Of a DNA stretch of 64,000 nt, positions 1 through 11,135 are shown in pieces (within the stretch, counting starts at the first letter, position 1; each line of letters begins with the position of its first letter). The stretch is taken from NCBI GenBank assembly GCA_032209605.1, contig JASFXZ010000013.1, positions 9,073,901 to 9,137,900 on the forward strand. Reading direction: 5' to 3'. The position numbers and the translations under genes are program-made. The DNA comes from Mactromeris polynyma. Taxonomy: Eukaryota > Mollusca > Bivalvia > Venerida > Mactridae. The notes under the pieces are model-generated. The model was not told the origin of the DNA and did no database searches. It was given only the letters and a program-made list of their open reading frames with translations.

Positions 1-104
1 TGTCAGTGTTTGTGGTTGTCTTGCAAGATAGCTTAACGTAGCCAAATTTTTACCCTTTCATTTATCGTTTGCGCAACAAATGTCAATGTTTATTGTTGAT
101 TCAG

Positions 105-395
105 GGTCAACTCGGCCTGGTCCAACTTGGCCCACTTACAAACTCGGCCCAGTCCAACTAGGCCCAATTATCAACTCGGCCCAATTATCAACTCGGCCTG
201 GTCCAATTTGGCCCACTTACAAACTCGGCCCAGTCCAACTCGGCCCAATTATCAACTCGGCCTGGTCCAATTTGGCCCACTTACAAACTCGGCCCAGTCC
301 AACTCGGCCCAATTATCAACTCGGCCTGGTCCAATTTGGCACACTTACCAACTCGGCCTGGTCCAATTTGGCCTAATTGTGGCCTTATGTTTGAA
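105..395. repeat. 64-bp minisatellite (two 32-bp halves)
   Basis: About 4.5 copies of a 64-bp unit made of two related halves, each built on CAACTCGGCC followed by TGGTCCAA or CAGTCCAA. The unit lacks stop codons in two + frames, so it gives spurious short reading frames rich in Pro, Gly and Leu; I do not regard these as coding. Confidence 0.9.
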
Positions 396-2151
396 CCTTT
401 TAAGTGGTTAACCATTAATACTCCTATTTTTGATACATTGATTATTACTTGTTAAGTTTAAACCAATTAATTGTAAGTTAATACATACAGTCACATAACC
501 CCAGTACATGATTAAGAAACTTGAATTGAATCTTTTCGAGAACATTGTTATTGCCATAACCCCGACGTTCGCAATCTACAATACAAACTGTTAAATAATT
601 ATGTCTGCCTTATTCTTTAGTATGTCGAAGGTTTGAACAATTTTGCCTTTTCATTGAGCTTCAAAAGTGGGTCGAGTTGACCCTTTACCTTTATTGTTTA
701 CCAAATTCCAGTAACATACTGCAAACTCACTACTCGGCTACTACTCGCATGTATACATGTTTCAGTTATGTCATAAGAAACAGATATATCTGACGTCACT
801 GCATGCCATTTCAATATTTTTCTTCGCGAATTCAATCACAAACTCATAGCGGCTAAATTCTTACCAGAACTTGTGGAATGGTAACTAGTAGTAGTATTCG
901 ATAAACTTGTTTCTTCGTGAAATGTTTAATGTGATCACAGTGACTTATAGAACGATCGTACAAATACCTACCTGGTTCAAAATACATGATGGGGTTGAGC
1001 CGTTGATAAAAGCATTAGACTATAAATAATTAAATTTTGGGTTTGCCACTCGTCAACTGTCAGTACAAACATGGTTGACAAATGGCAATTAAAATAGATC
1101 TTTTCTAATTCACATTTATCACTATCAGTACACATCTTGTACATAAAAAGACTAGAGCTACACATTGCATGCATTTATTCTATTGCTTGTCATTTTTAAT
1201 GTCTGCACAGGTGCAAATATATAAAATTGTAAGAAACTTAAGTTTGTGTGTCCGTTGTGTGTAACTATGAATTGAAAATCCAGAGCAGCGTAGGGCTGTT
1301 GAAAGCCAGCCATATCATGCATATATATATATGTCGATTCATGATCCAGTATGATTAAAAAATAATTACATGTAATGATATAATAATAGTACACACACTA
1401 ACACAGTCACTCTTCCCTTTCCTGGAAATCTGTTGCTGAATGGATACAACGTTTTCAGTGTCAACCTGTCTCCATATATCATTTTCAGAAATAAAATAAT
1501 ATAATAAATAAACCTATTCTAAATTCTAAAGAAATGTTCAATCATTATCATTAAATGCGTACACAACATAATCGGCAAGAAATACAAGTGTTCCTATCCA
1601 ATTTTTGCAAAAAGCAGCATTTAAACAATCATATAAACAGTAAAACAGTTTCTAACAACTGACGAATTGAGAGAAAATATTCAAGTTACGCATGCGTTTG
1701 CCCATCAGAAATCCTCAATTCCAACACATTATTTTTATACACACACTTATGTAAATGTTAGTCCAGGTAATTAACCAATTAAAACTCGAATTGTCATTAC
1801 TTTGTATTTAAACTGTAATTTGAGAATGGGCTGTTGAAAATAAGAAGTAACATGCTGATTCAGATGATGGATTCCAATGCGTGCATACATGTATGCGTGT
1901 CTGTAAATTTTTGTGCCTACTTGTTGGTTACGCACTGCAATGCTGCATAGTGAAGTCTGAATTCGAAGCAGGGCTATATGCTAACTTCACAATCGATGTG
2001 ACATCTTAGACAAGTACCATCATTTTGATGTACATCATGTGTATTTAATTTACATGTACGTATGTTATCAGTTTTGGCGTTTTGGGCTGTAATTTTTCGC
2101 TTTTGGTTATCAATGACATCCCTAGTATGTATATGAATTTTCCAATTTCAG
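396..2151. other. Intron or upstream DNA of the Ral gene
   Basis: AT-rich DNA without a reading frame I would support and without an array. It ends at a splice acceptor (TTTTCCAATTTCAG, ending 2151), so it is the 3' part of an intron in the 5' UTR. The promoter and first exon are either not recognisable here or lie outside the window. Confidence 0.6.
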
Positions 2152-2188
2152 TTGTGTGACTAGATTTTGTCGAAGAGAAACAAACAAT

Positions 2189-2296
2189 ATGTCGAAGGCA
2201 AAAGCACAGCAACCGGCGGTTATCCATAAAGTGATAATGGTTGGCAGTGGTGGTGTGGGAAAATCAGCTCTTACATTACAGTTCATGTATGACGAG
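2189..2296 (+). CDS. RALA: Ral small GTPase, first coding exon (P-loop)
   Basis: First coding exon of a Ras-family GTPase of the Ral subfamily. Ral cycles between GDP and GTP on the plasma membrane and vesicles and acts through the exocyst and RalBP1. The exon encodes residues 1-36. The P-loop GSGGVGKS is at 19-26 and the exon ends in the Ral-typical FMYDE. The exon itself opens at 2152 after an acceptor; 37 nt of 5' UTR precede the ATG at 2189, which I chose because it is the first ATG after the acceptor and gives an N-terminus of normal length. The donor (GAG|GTTAGT) is at 2297, phase 0. Joined to 2727-2935, 9374-9548 and one of two last exons it gives 201 or 212 aa (vertebrate RalA is 206). 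Family is certain; orthology to RalA rather than RalB is not meaningful if the organism has a single Ral gene. Confidence 0.95.
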
Positions 2297-2726
2297 GTTA
2301 GTGTTAAACCACTTCTCAGGGATTTCCCTGACACAGAAATGTGACCTTCCCTATTCAAAATGTTGTCACTTCTATGCGCACTCAGGGTTTGTCTCTACCA
2401 CTAGTTTGCCAGTCCTGCGCCAACCTAAATCCCTGCCAGACTACTTGATGGGGGTTGAATGCTAAAGTCAGAGGATCAGGTCCCATAACTCTTAACTACA
2501 ATTTTGACAGAATTATCTGCCTTATGTACTTGGAAAATCTAGGTTAAAGATTTAACCACCAGTTTGACAAGTTTTATCCCCCTTTATATGTAAAATGCTT
2601 GATTAAAATCTCTGGTTCAGCGTTAAGCATCCAGATTACTGACAAAGCAGTTGAGTCTGCTGTCTTATGGAAAGCTCTTGTTTCATTGGCAGTACAAGAC
2701 TTAACAATCTTGATCATTTGTTTCAG
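2297..2726 (+). other. Ral intron, 430 bp
   Basis: Bounded by GTTAGT and TTTGTTTCAG. It contains no repeat that I recognise elsewhere in the window. Confidence 0.85.
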
Positions 2727-2935
2727 TTTGTCGAAGACTATGAACCTACTAAAGCTGATTCATACAGGAAGAAAGTTGTACTAGATGGAGAAGAAGTACA
2801 GATAGATATACTAGACACAGCCGGACAAGAAGATTACGCAGCTATCAGAGATAATTACTTTAGGAGCGGCGAGGGATTTCTTTGTGTGTTCTCAATAACT
2901 GAACAGGAATCATTTCAAGCCACAGCTGAGTTTAG
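2727..2935 (+). CDS. RALA: Ral small GTPase, second coding exon (switch I and II)
   Basis: Encodes residues 37-105 plus two bases of codon 106. The effector loop YEPTKADSY (41-49) with its K45/A46/D47 is the feature that separates Ral from Ras, Rap and R-Ras. Switch II follows as [15 protein letters not shown] from residue 66, with catalytic Gln70. The stretch [12 protein letters not shown] is the usual beta-4 strand. Acceptor TTTCAG|TTTGTC and donor TTTAG|GTAAGT both fit consensus. No substitution in a catalytic or effector residue is visible, so the G domain should be active. Confidence 0.96.
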
Positions 2936-3024
2936 GTAAGTGTGGTTTCATTTTCTAACAATTTATCTCTTCCATTTTTATCACCATGGTGTAGATATAT
3001 GTTGCTGTATATCCAGTGATTTTT

Positions 3025-3442
3025 TTAGTTAATTTTACTGCCGAACAGGGGTTCCATTTGACCCTTGAGTTGACCCTTTGACCCTTGGATTTTCCAAAAG
3101 ATCACATTTTGACCCTAAGGATACGGGCTTAAGGGTCAATTATATTATAGGTATTTTGGCTATAGAATAGTAAAATCCTGTCAAAAAATTGTCAAAATGA
3201 CCCTTGAGCTTCAGCACCTAGTGGAACCCCTGGCCGAATATAGGCTGTTTTATCAAAAAGTGTCCATTATCCCAAAAAAATCATAATTTTTACCCAATTC
3301 TCTGTTCATTTTCCCCCCTCCAACAGAATTTCTTTTTATTAAGTCAGGTTTTTGTGTATTCTACCTTGTATAAAAGAATCATTTCTTAGAAGTGCATCCC
3401 CTCATATATATTTTATATCAAACACCAGCCACAGCTGAAAAA
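3025..3442 (+). repeat. Dispersed repeat, copy 1 (interrupted by a MITE)
   Basis: Matches 28880-29098 in the same orientation. Shared landmarks are GTTAATTTTACTGC, TCAAAAAGTGTCCATT, TTCTTTTTATTAAGTCAGG and ACACCAGCCACAGCTGAAAA. The copy is split at 3045/3233 by a GGGGTTCC element. It has no coding content and no clear ends. Confidence 0.85.
3046..3232 (+). mobile_element. GGGGTTCC-family MITE, copy 1
   Basis: 187-bp element with terminal inverted repeats CAGGGGTTCC / GGAACCCCTG. The interior is rich in TGACCCT. It is flanked by GCCGAA on both sides (3040-3045 and 3233-3238), and the empty site exists at about 28896. Termini starting CAGGG recall hAT elements, but a 6-bp rather than 8-bp target duplication is what is readable. 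Family assignment is open. Confidence 0.85.
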
Positions 3443-3604
3443 GTTTATTTGAAAATTTTTATAAGCAAAACAACCATAACCTTATTTTCCCAAATTTTGG
3501 GATTTTTTGTGCCTATTTTCCCAATTAAAATGTCACAGGCAGTAAAAAAATCTGAAAAAATCACTGATATTGCTGATATGTACTTGCTCAATGAAAAATA
3601 TTGG

Positions 3605-4260
3605 CTCCTACCCATCTTATTATGCTGATTCCCATCTTCTACTTCTGCTACCCATCTTCTAATGCTGGTACCCATCTTTTATTTCTGCTACCCGTTTTCT
3701 AATGCTGGTACCCATCTTCTATGTCTGCTACCCATCTTCTAATGCTGGTACCCTTCTTCTATTTATGCTACCCCTCTTCTAATGATGGTACCCATCTTCT
3801 TTTGCTGGTACCCAGATTCTAGTGCTGGTAACCATTTCTTATGTTGCCGCCTATCTTCTTTATCTGCTACCCCTCTTCTAATGCTGGTACCCATCTTCTA
3901 CTTCTGCTACCCATCTTCTAATGCTGGTACCCATCTTCTATTTCTGCTACCCTTCTTCTTTTGTTGGTACCCAGCTTCTAGAACTGGTAACCATTTCTTA
4001 TGTTGCCGTCTATCTTCTAATACTGGTACCCATCTTCTATGTCTGCTACCTACCTTCTATTGCTGGTAACTCTCTTCTTCTAAGGCTAGTATTCACTTTA
4101 TTATGCTGGTGCCCATCTTCTTATGCTGGAATCCATCCTTTAATGCTGGAACATGTCTTCATACGCTGCTGCCCTGCGGCTCATATTCTAATGCTGGTAC
4201 CCTTCTTCTAATACTGGTTTGTGTCTTCTTATGCTGGTACCCATTTTCTACCCTTTTCTC
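3605..4260 (+). repeat. 20/40-bp minisatellite
   Basis: About 33 copies of a 20-bp unit alternating between CTAATGCTGGTACCCATCTT and CTATTTCTGCTACCCATCTT, so the higher-order period is 40 bp. Divergence rises toward the right end. The array is open in several frames (Tyr/Cys/Pro-rich); I do not regard these frames as genes. Confidence 0.92.
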
Positions 4261-4261
4261 T

Positions 4262-5240
4262 GCATTACAGAAACTTTATCAGTTCTGATCAAAGTTCTTC
4301 TGTTACAAGTGATAAGTTAATCATTTACTAGAAAATTAGATGGGCTTATCAGAGAATTTTTATCTTTCTTTAACATACTTGTATGAAATGTGTTATTTCA
4401 TGTTAATCTAAGTGTATTGGTGTGTTTTATAAATAAAAGAAATTGATGTGTTCTCAAGTTTACTATGAAATTGTAACAGAATATTTTCAAGAGGTATCAG
4501 AAATCTAGTGTATTGTATTGAGTTCAAGGTTCCATAAGAAGTGCAAGGATTTTGGGAGATAAATTATCCCAGGATTTTTTTCCAGCTGTTTTTATGGCCT
4601 TTACTCAGATATATTCCCAATGCCATAAAGTAGATTTTTGCACCAATTTGGGTGTAAAAATTCCCAATAAATCTGAAGAAAAGGTTTTGGTTCAATTCAG
4701 CCAAAAATTGATGATGTTAGAGACTTTTGTCTCACAGGCAGTTTATATGCATAGCAATTGTTGATTAATTAAATACTACATCCTTTACTTTTATTCCTAA
4801 TATTTTGCTGTAATTGCTACACTTTTTTCCTATTTCTAAAGTTTAACATGCAAAAATTCCCGTTCTGAAGTGTATACATGTTACATACGGTTATCCAGAA
4901 AGTCCAAAATAAAGTTATAAACCCTGGTTCAGAAATTGCAGATGTGTGTGAAAATTAATGACTCATGTATTATAAATATGTCAGTATGTATTTTTGTAAT
5001 TCAATTTATATAACAATAATTATTGTGGTACATAAAAATGAATCTCTAAATGTCTCTACCTCTTCTCTGCTTGATACTATGATAGATCAGGAAATGTACA
5101 GCCATAGTGAAGGTTGTTTCTAAAAACACTCAATGGTATAACACCTGGATAAACAGTTTCATATATCTACTTCATGTTTCGAATCGTAGAATAGCCATTT
5201 TGGCAACCCTTGAAGATATCTGTTTCCTGTAGTTTTGGCG
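4262..5240. other. No feature seen
   Basis: AT-rich intron sequence. The short open frame at 4552-4764 has no recognisable domain and no start or splice context. Confidence 0.6.
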
Positions 5241-5244
5241 TAAA

Positions 5245-5512
5245 ACAATTACTGACACAATAACTGACACAATAACTGACACACTTACTGACACACTTAC
5301 TGACACACTTACTGACACAATTACTGACACAATTACTGACACACTTACTGACACAATTACTGACACACTTACTGACACACTTACTGACACACTTACTGAC
5401 ACACTTACTGACACAATTACTGACACAATTACTGACACACTTACTGACACACTTACTGACACAATTACAGACACACTTACTGACACAATTACAGACACAA
5501 TTACAGACGGGG
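5245..5512. repeat. 12-bp minisatellite ACTGACACACTT/ACTGACACAATT
   Basis: About 22 copies of a 12-bp unit in two variants (CTT or ATT after ACTGACACA). Because 12 is divisible by 3 the minus strand stays open as a Val-Ser polymer; this is a by-product of the repeat. Confidence 0.93.
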
Positions 5513-5574
5513 ACAGAAATGGGAATAAAATGTCGTAAAACTTCGATGAAAAAATATTCATAATTGTGTGCAGT

Positions 5575-5652
5575 TCAACCTCTGAAGAGCAACACCCTTA
5601 TCATATGAAGACACATTTGTGGCTGTTAAGGAGAGGTGTTTGCTCAAGAGAG
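5575..5652. mobile_element. Short AACCTCT-palindrome element
   Basis: About 78-bp imperfect inverted repeat: TTCAACCTCTGAAGAGCAAC on the left and GTTTGCTCAAGAGAGGTTAA on the right. The same ends flank the big 32-bp satellites at 15.76 and 62.2 kb, so this looks like an unexpanded member of that family. Confidence 0.65.
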
Positions 5653-6447
5653 GTTAAATTCAATAAATTGATGGGTTAATTCTTACTATACTGTCTTCAT
5701 CAGTTAAGTTAAATATTAATTTTGTAAATATAAATATATGCTTTCAACATTTATGGCATCACTGCATGAAAAAACAATAAAAAACCTTCAAGTGGTCTTT
5801 TAACGGGAAGTTCAGAAATAGTAGATTTGTGTGAAAATAAATGCCTCGTGTACTGTGAATCACTTCATTATCGCGAAAACATAATTTTCACATTAATTCG
5901 CGAATCCGGAGACGAATTGAAAATTCTCACAAAAAATGCTTGTGGCGAATAAAATCATGCATACATGTACGAATATGATGCATGTCCGAATTTGTGTATA
6001 CATAATACTATGTATATAATAAGCATTTTAAGCGTATAACAATCTGATTTGTAAATATATGTTAAAACAACAACGCATTTCCGTCAATCTTAAATTCGGG
6101 ACCGATTCATAAAATAGCTGAAAAAGTCCCTAGTATAATCAACTCCGACAAAGCCTCAAAAAAATGTATGATAGAGCATTGTTTTATCCAGTATTCTCTA
6201 GTTGGCATTTATGTTTCTGTTTATCAGATGGTAGTTTGAGTGATTTATGACAGGTTTTTGTTTATCTTTTCGCCATGTTTTACCTGTTGATCTGTATATA
6301 CGGCAGCCACTGTTTGTTTGAGAAATTTTAAACAAATCTTTTATATGATTCTATATCCAATTGGGGTAGCTAATATTTCGTATAAAACATGTTCGTAAAA
6401 TAAGGATTGTGGATTTTATGTTTTACTGTCTGTATGATAGCCTCTAG

Positions 6448-6652
6448 CAGGGTTTTCCCTAGGATTTTTCAGCTAGGGGCTGGACCCTCATGTTTGACAA
6501 ATTAGGGGTCCTCAGTAAATTTATAGGGTCCCAGATATGCAGTTTATACTTGACAAAAAATTATTTCAGGTGTCTTAGGGATGCACAGTAAGTTGAAAAT
6601 GGGAGTCCCTAGAAAGAACAGGGAGTCAGGGACTGTGTCAGGGAAATCCCTG
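6448..6652 (+). mobile_element. CAGGGNTTTCCCT-family MITE, copy 1
   Basis: About 205 bp with inverted ends CAGGGTTTTCCCTAGG / GGGAAATCCCTG. The interior reads AGCTAGGGGCTGGACCCT and AGTTTATACTTGAC. It is clearly the same element as 15054-15251. No coding capacity. Confidence 0.82.
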
Positions 6653-6779
6653 CCCTTGATTCTTTGCTTCATGAATGAACCAAATAATTTGTATTGTCAG
6701 TGGATTGCAATTGGTGGAGTTTTCACTCCGAGTTTCCTGTGTATTTTTATGAATTTATGAGGTCCAGGCCAGTTCAATT

Positions 6780-6957
6780 CAGTCTGACCTCATTTATTGG
6801 ACAACCTTTTGACTGAATACTTGGTATCATCCGAAATAAATATAAGGTCACAATGCATTCTCCTATGCACGTCGAATTGATATGGGTTATTCGGAACCAT
6901 GTATTATTTGATATAAAATATCGAACCCGATGAATTTTAATGGGTTAGGTCTGACAG
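6780..6957 (-). mobile_element. CAGTCGGACCTCG-family MITE, degenerate copy
   Basis: Diverged copy of the family described at 52568-52745, with ends CAGTCTGACCTCATTTATTG and GGTTAGGTCTGACAG. It retains the internal motifs TGGTATCATCCGAAATAAAT and CACGTCGAATTGA. Confidence 0.75.
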
Positions 6958-7126
6958 TATTCTGTCGCTGTTGCAAGTTACGGTTTATTCTTTTTATATA
7001 GGATATCTGGTGATGAGTCGGGTCACTGAATTTTACTGGCCATTGAACTCATGCCTGATAGAATGCATTGAGCTACACTGTAGCTAGGTCAACATCCACA
7101 ATACTTAGCTGTTTATAAATGTTATA

Positions 7127-7571
7127 CAGTGAAACCTCAATAATAAGATCATTAAATTTTGTCTTGTATTGATGGAGTGGTCTGATTATCGAAATGAGGA
7201 AGAAAAATGGTTCATGAATATAATTATAGTCTTATTTATGAAGATGTCATATTTACAAAGGTGTCGTATTTATGAAGATGTCATATTTACAAAGGTGTTG
7301 TATTGATGAAGATGTCATATTTATGAAGGTGTCATATTCATGAAGATATCTTAGATATGAAGATGTCGTATTTATGAATGTGTCATGTTTATGAAGGTGT
7401 CAAGTTTATGAAGGTGTCAAGTTTATGAAGGTGTCATATTTATGAATGTTAATTATTTTTGAATGTGTCTTATTTATGAAGGTGTCATGTTTATGAAGGT
7501 GTCATGTTTATGAAGCTGTCATGTTTATGAAGATGTCATGTTTATGAGGTGATCTTCATGTGAGGTTTACA
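7127..7571 (+). mobile_element. CAGTAAAACCTCAATAATAAG MITE with an internal array
   Basis: The left end TACAGTGAAACCTCAATAAT and right end GTGAGGTTTAC belong to the GACCACCTC family (compare 38430-38612). Most of the middle is replaced by a 17-bp minisatellite (7225-7555), which makes this copy more than twice the normal length. Confidence 0.7.
7225..7555 (+). repeat. 17-bp minisatellite TATTTATGAAGGTGTCA
   Basis: About 19 imperfect copies of a 17-bp unit, inside a MITE. Variants change TATTT to TGTTT or AAGTT. Confidence 0.88.
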
Positions 7572-7846
7572 TAACAAAACAAATTTAAAATCAACATAAT
7601 TACATAATAAATGTAACATTTATTGCTACATGAATTCACTCCACTTAATACTCTTGAACTACTTTCCCAGTTGTATGTAATATTGTATAGTAGTACAGAG
7701 CTGATTACTTTGAAGGTGATGTTGACTTGGCATAGACTAGTAGACTATTAGTGATTACATTGGAGGTCATTGGAAGAAAACTAGTTCATTGCCGTGTACA
7801 TTCTGTCTGTTCTGTCTGTATAATATTTGTGCTGACATTTATGGTA

Positions 7847-8249
7847 CAGTCGGACCTCGGTTATTCGACAACATTCTATCCGAATACTTAACGGTAACAT
7901 CAATAACCTGGGCCCGTTTTACAGAAGCAGCTTAAGTGAATCTTAAATATTTTCACTTAAGTTCATAACCACATAAAAAACTGTTCGGCTTTTTAATGAT
8001 AATGACAACAACATATTAATACTATTCATTTATCACTCTTGATTTGAGCATATATATGTATGTTAAATAAATCTGTTACGGAAAATGTAATTTTATGGAT
8101 AAGGATAAGAATTTACTTAAGATGTTTCTGTAATATTGTCCCAGATGTATTTTCTTATGCATGTTGAATTGAAATGGGCCATTCGAAACTGTGTATTATT
8201 TCAAATAAAATTTGGGACCCGATGAATTCAAGTCTATGAGGTTCAACTG
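7847..8249 (-). mobile_element. CAGTCGGACCTCG-family MITE, split by a second element
   Basis: TA-flanked element: TA|CAGTCGGACCTCGGTTATTC on the left and GAGGTTCAACTG|TA on the right. A second MITE of about 237 bp (7908-8144) interrupts it after CGGTAACATCAATAA. Without the insert it would have the normal length of about 170 bp. Confidence 0.8.
7908..8144 (+). mobile_element. TTACAGAAGC-family MITE, copy 1
   Basis: About 237 bp with ends CTGGGCCCGTTTTACAGAAG and, reversed, CTGGGACAATATTACAGAAA. The interior is AT-rich (CACTTAAGTTCATAACCACA, ATGACAACAACATATTAATA). Related copies lie at 18466-18933 and 48606-48858. Confidence 0.8.
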
Positions 8250-9235
8250 TATATATTTTGGCAAGGAGCGCACAGGCCTTGAATAGAAAAGTCCTTGAAT
8301 TCGTCCTTGTCCTTGACACTCTATGAAAATGAAGTACTGAAAGAAAACTGCTCGAATATCGTCTGAAACTTTTTGCGAAAAATTCTGTCAGTAACATTGC
8401 TTTGTTGTACAAAAAAAGTTACGAAGTCTAGTGTTGAAAGAAAATGATATCAGGTCATTTACTGATCTTTGTTTCCAGGGATACGGCATTGGCTGTTACT
8501 GGTACATAGAGTGCTTTGTTTACTAACATCATTCATTTGCATGACATGTCAGTGTCTGTTTAAGTAGAATCAAAGCACTGAAAGTGCTGTCAGCAAGGGG
8601 CTCACTGCAGATCACAGACGTCACTTTGACATAGATGTACCGATCACAGTAGTCTATGAAGAACGCTTTGTTATGTCAGTGTATTAAATAATATAGGAGT
8701 TAAACACACAAGATTGTATACAAAGAATTGTTATAGCAAACTTGAGTAAATATTATCCCTTTTTCCTTTTTTGTTGTTAAAATAAAAACCATAGGAGAAA
8801 ATTATTTTAAGATTTGAAAAAAAGCTGAGCAATATAAAAAATTAATAAAAATTGATAACTTTATTTCATACTATATAATATTAACAGCACACAAAATTAT
8901 ATGAAAAATATATATATGTTACATATATGCTCATATTACATCTAACAACCAGTTCATACTAACTTCTTCATTGTACGGTATGTAGTGGGATGCCCTCGAC
9001 CCACTCAAATCACATTTGCTCTAAATTCATATAGCGAAAACTTCTGAATTTTCGCGACAAATTTTCAGATTCAAATTGCCATAACTTTTTTGTCTATCAA
9101 CATATAACAAATAGGAAAACAGTTCTGTGATTCTCTTAAAGAGATCTTTACAACACAACACTCTGTTTTGAGGTTTAATTAATTTAAAAAATTGAGTTGG
9201 GGTTGCTACTCATACCTATAGATGAGGAAAAAAAA

Positions 9236-9328
9236 TTCTCTCCTCCAAAAAAAAAAATTCTCTCCAAAAAAAAAAATTCTCTCCAAAAAAAAAAAATTCT
9301 CTCCAAAAAAAAAAAAAAAATTCTCTTG
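9236..9328. repeat. TTCTCTCC-A(n) microsatellite
   Basis: Four or five units of TTCTCTCC followed by 10-15 A. It ends 45 bp before the acceptor of the third Ral coding exon, leaving a T-rich tract (CTTGTTTCATTGTTTAATTT) for splicing. Confidence 0.85.
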
Positions 9329-9373
9329 TTAACTTGTTTCATTGTTTAATTTTACATATTTCTTTGACTTCAG

Positions 9374-9548
9374 GGAACAAATTTTACGTGTTAAGAACGA
9401 CGACAATATACCATTCTTGTTAGTGGGTAACAAAGCCGATTTAGATGACAAACGTCAAGTTACACAAGACGAGGCTCATCAGCGAGCGCACAGTTGGAAT
9501 GTAGCGTATGTTGAAACATCGGCAAAAACTAGGGCTAATGTAGACAAG
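9374..9548 (+). CDS. RALA: Ral small GTPase, third coding exon (NKAD, ETSAK)
   Basis: Completes codon 106 (AG|G, Arg) and encodes residues 107-164. It carries the guanine-specificity motifs NKAD (125-128) and ETSAK (153-157), followed by TRANVDK, where Ral proteins enter the last helix. The acceptor is GACTTCAG|GGAACA; the donor GACAAG|GTAAGA at 9549 leaves phase 0 exactly after Lys164. That phase-0 junction lets either of two downstream terminal exons be joined without changing the reading frame. Confidence 0.95.
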
Positions 9549-10146
9549 GTAAGAGACTGCGTATGTTGTGGTATTGTTTGAGTGATATTTTAGGCCTTTC
9601 TAATGGTGGGGTATACTAGATATTGGGCTGTCACTAGGAATTCAAAAGAGGAGGTCTCGGAAAGATTTTATTTAGAATTTAGAATTTTTACCGAAAAAAA
9701 AGTTGGATTCCTCTGGACAAAAATAGGAGTTCAGGACTCCTAATAAGGAGTGTCCAAGAGCCCTGAATTAATTACTGAATATTATTCATAGTTTTTCTCA
9801 TATTTTGAAACCAAAACACTCAAACGTGAGGGTACAAGATGGTGAAAGTAATATCTAAAGCATGTAAAAGTTAAACTAGAAGTGAAAATATTTGAAATCA
9901 TGAACTGCAAGCATTTAAATTACATTTTAGTAAACGACACTTGATATATCGATATGTCGTCGGTATTTCTCGTCCGATATATCGATTTCGTCAATATGCA
10001 CTTTGTTGAATCAAGGGCAGCTCTAATGCTATATGTTAACTATACACAATAACTTATCTCATGACTGTAGTATCATAACAATGGTATGATATGAGTGGAT
10101 ATGAGTGGTCCATAGATTGCACTTAACATGTATATCTGGTCATCTC
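9549..10146. other. Intron sequence, no feature seen
   Basis: Start of the 4.2-kb intron before terminal exon A. I recognise no repeat or gene here. Confidence 0.6.
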
Positions 10147-10342
10147 AGGCCTAAAAAAAAAATATCTGTGTTTCGGGTAACCCGACCCTACCTGTCGAAA
10201 AACAGTTTTTTACGACCCTGGAGAATTTGTTTTTTTTTCGATTTTTAATTGTTTTTGAAAAAAAAAAAAAACTTTGTCCCTACCCTACCTAGCATTTTTG
10301 AGACCGTTACCCTAAACGCAGATATTATTTGTTTTGGCCTCA
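10147..10342. mobile_element. AGGCC-TIR element, copy 1
   Basis: About 195 bp with imperfect inverted ends: AGGCCTAAAAAAAAAATATC...GTTTCGGGTAAC on the left and GTTACCCTAAACGCAGATAT...TTTTGGCCT on the right. The centre carries CCCTACC repeats. A possible relative is 34747-35070. Confidence 0.6.
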
Positions 10343-10769
10343 TACTGAGACACACTGGACTCATTAACATCTGATTGACACATACTTTTATTGATCTATT
10401 GACTGTAGACTTGTTAGTTTAATTGACTTGATTGTCTGTACTACTGAATATTGTTTTAACATTTTCAGTTGATAGCATAAATTTCATTGCTTGTTTTGTT
10501 TTGCATGGCTGAGTTATTGCCCTTGTTAACAACTTTATTTCTAATGCAGCTAACACTATCATTATTTCACTAACTCATTGCAATCTAATTTTATTATTGT
10601 ATTATGACAAATATCCAGTCTATAACAATTCAGTGTATTATTGAGGAATAAGTGTTTTACCGAAACACAACGTTTTCTTGTGTTTATATGAAATACTCAG
10701 ATAATGATAACGATTTGTAAAAAAGTTTTTTTGTTCTAAATATTTCTTTGAACACCAAATTCGTCTGTA

Positions 10770-10925
10770 CTGCTCACTGCGTATAGAGCGCTTGACATCG
10801 TCTTCTGGGGGGTGGAATCTGTCAGTTGCTTGCGGAAGAAAATGTTAGTTCTGCTTGGTTATGTAGTAAGACTCGTTAGATCAGCTGATCACAGAAAAAC
10901 AGTGAAAATCTCCATCCTATAATGT
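10770..10925 (+). mobile_element. SINE-like fragment
   Basis: Contains an A-box-like stretch (GTATAGAGCGCTTGACATCG) and a diverged version of the domain seen at 12540-12690 (CTCGTTAGATCAGCTGATCA). A weak but plausible truncated tRNA-derived SINE. Confidence 0.4.
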
Positions 10926-10943
10926 ACATTTTAAGTTGTCCTG

Positions 10944-11135
10944 GGGTCTTAATCACAAACAATTTAAGACTGAAATTTGGACTTGGATGTTAAAATTACT
11001 AAAGTTTAATTCACCAGTTTTTCTTTTTTGTTCAATTCAAACAATTGAATTATTGTTATCTATCTACACTTTGGCCAAGTTTTGTTATACAGGGGTTTCA
11101 TTTGACCCACGAGTTGACCCCTGGGATTTGTCCAT
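10944..11135 (+). repeat. MITE end fragments
   Basis: Two truncated ends: 10944-10975 (CTTAATCACAAACAATTTAA) resembles the TIR of the TAG-flanked element at 29911-30146, and 11090-11135 (CAGGGGTTTCATTTGACCCA) is the end of a GGGGTTCC-family MITE. Confidence 0.55.

Larger units (their letters stand above)
2936..9373 (+). other. Ral intron, 6.4 kb, repeat-filled
   Basis: Runs from GTAAGT to GACTTCAG. It contains a MITE nested in an older repeat (3025-3442), a 20-bp minisatellite (3605-4260), a 12-bp array (5245-5510), an AACCTCT palindrome (5575-5652), further MITEs (6448-6652, 6780-6957, 7127-7571, 7847-8249) and an A-rich array just before the acceptor. I see nothing in 4262-5240, 5655-6445 and 8255-9230. 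Confidence 0.85.

Noticed and set aside
5172..5561. 129-codon minus frame rich in Val-Ser
   Set aside because: Translation of a 12-bp minisatellite, with no conserved flanks.
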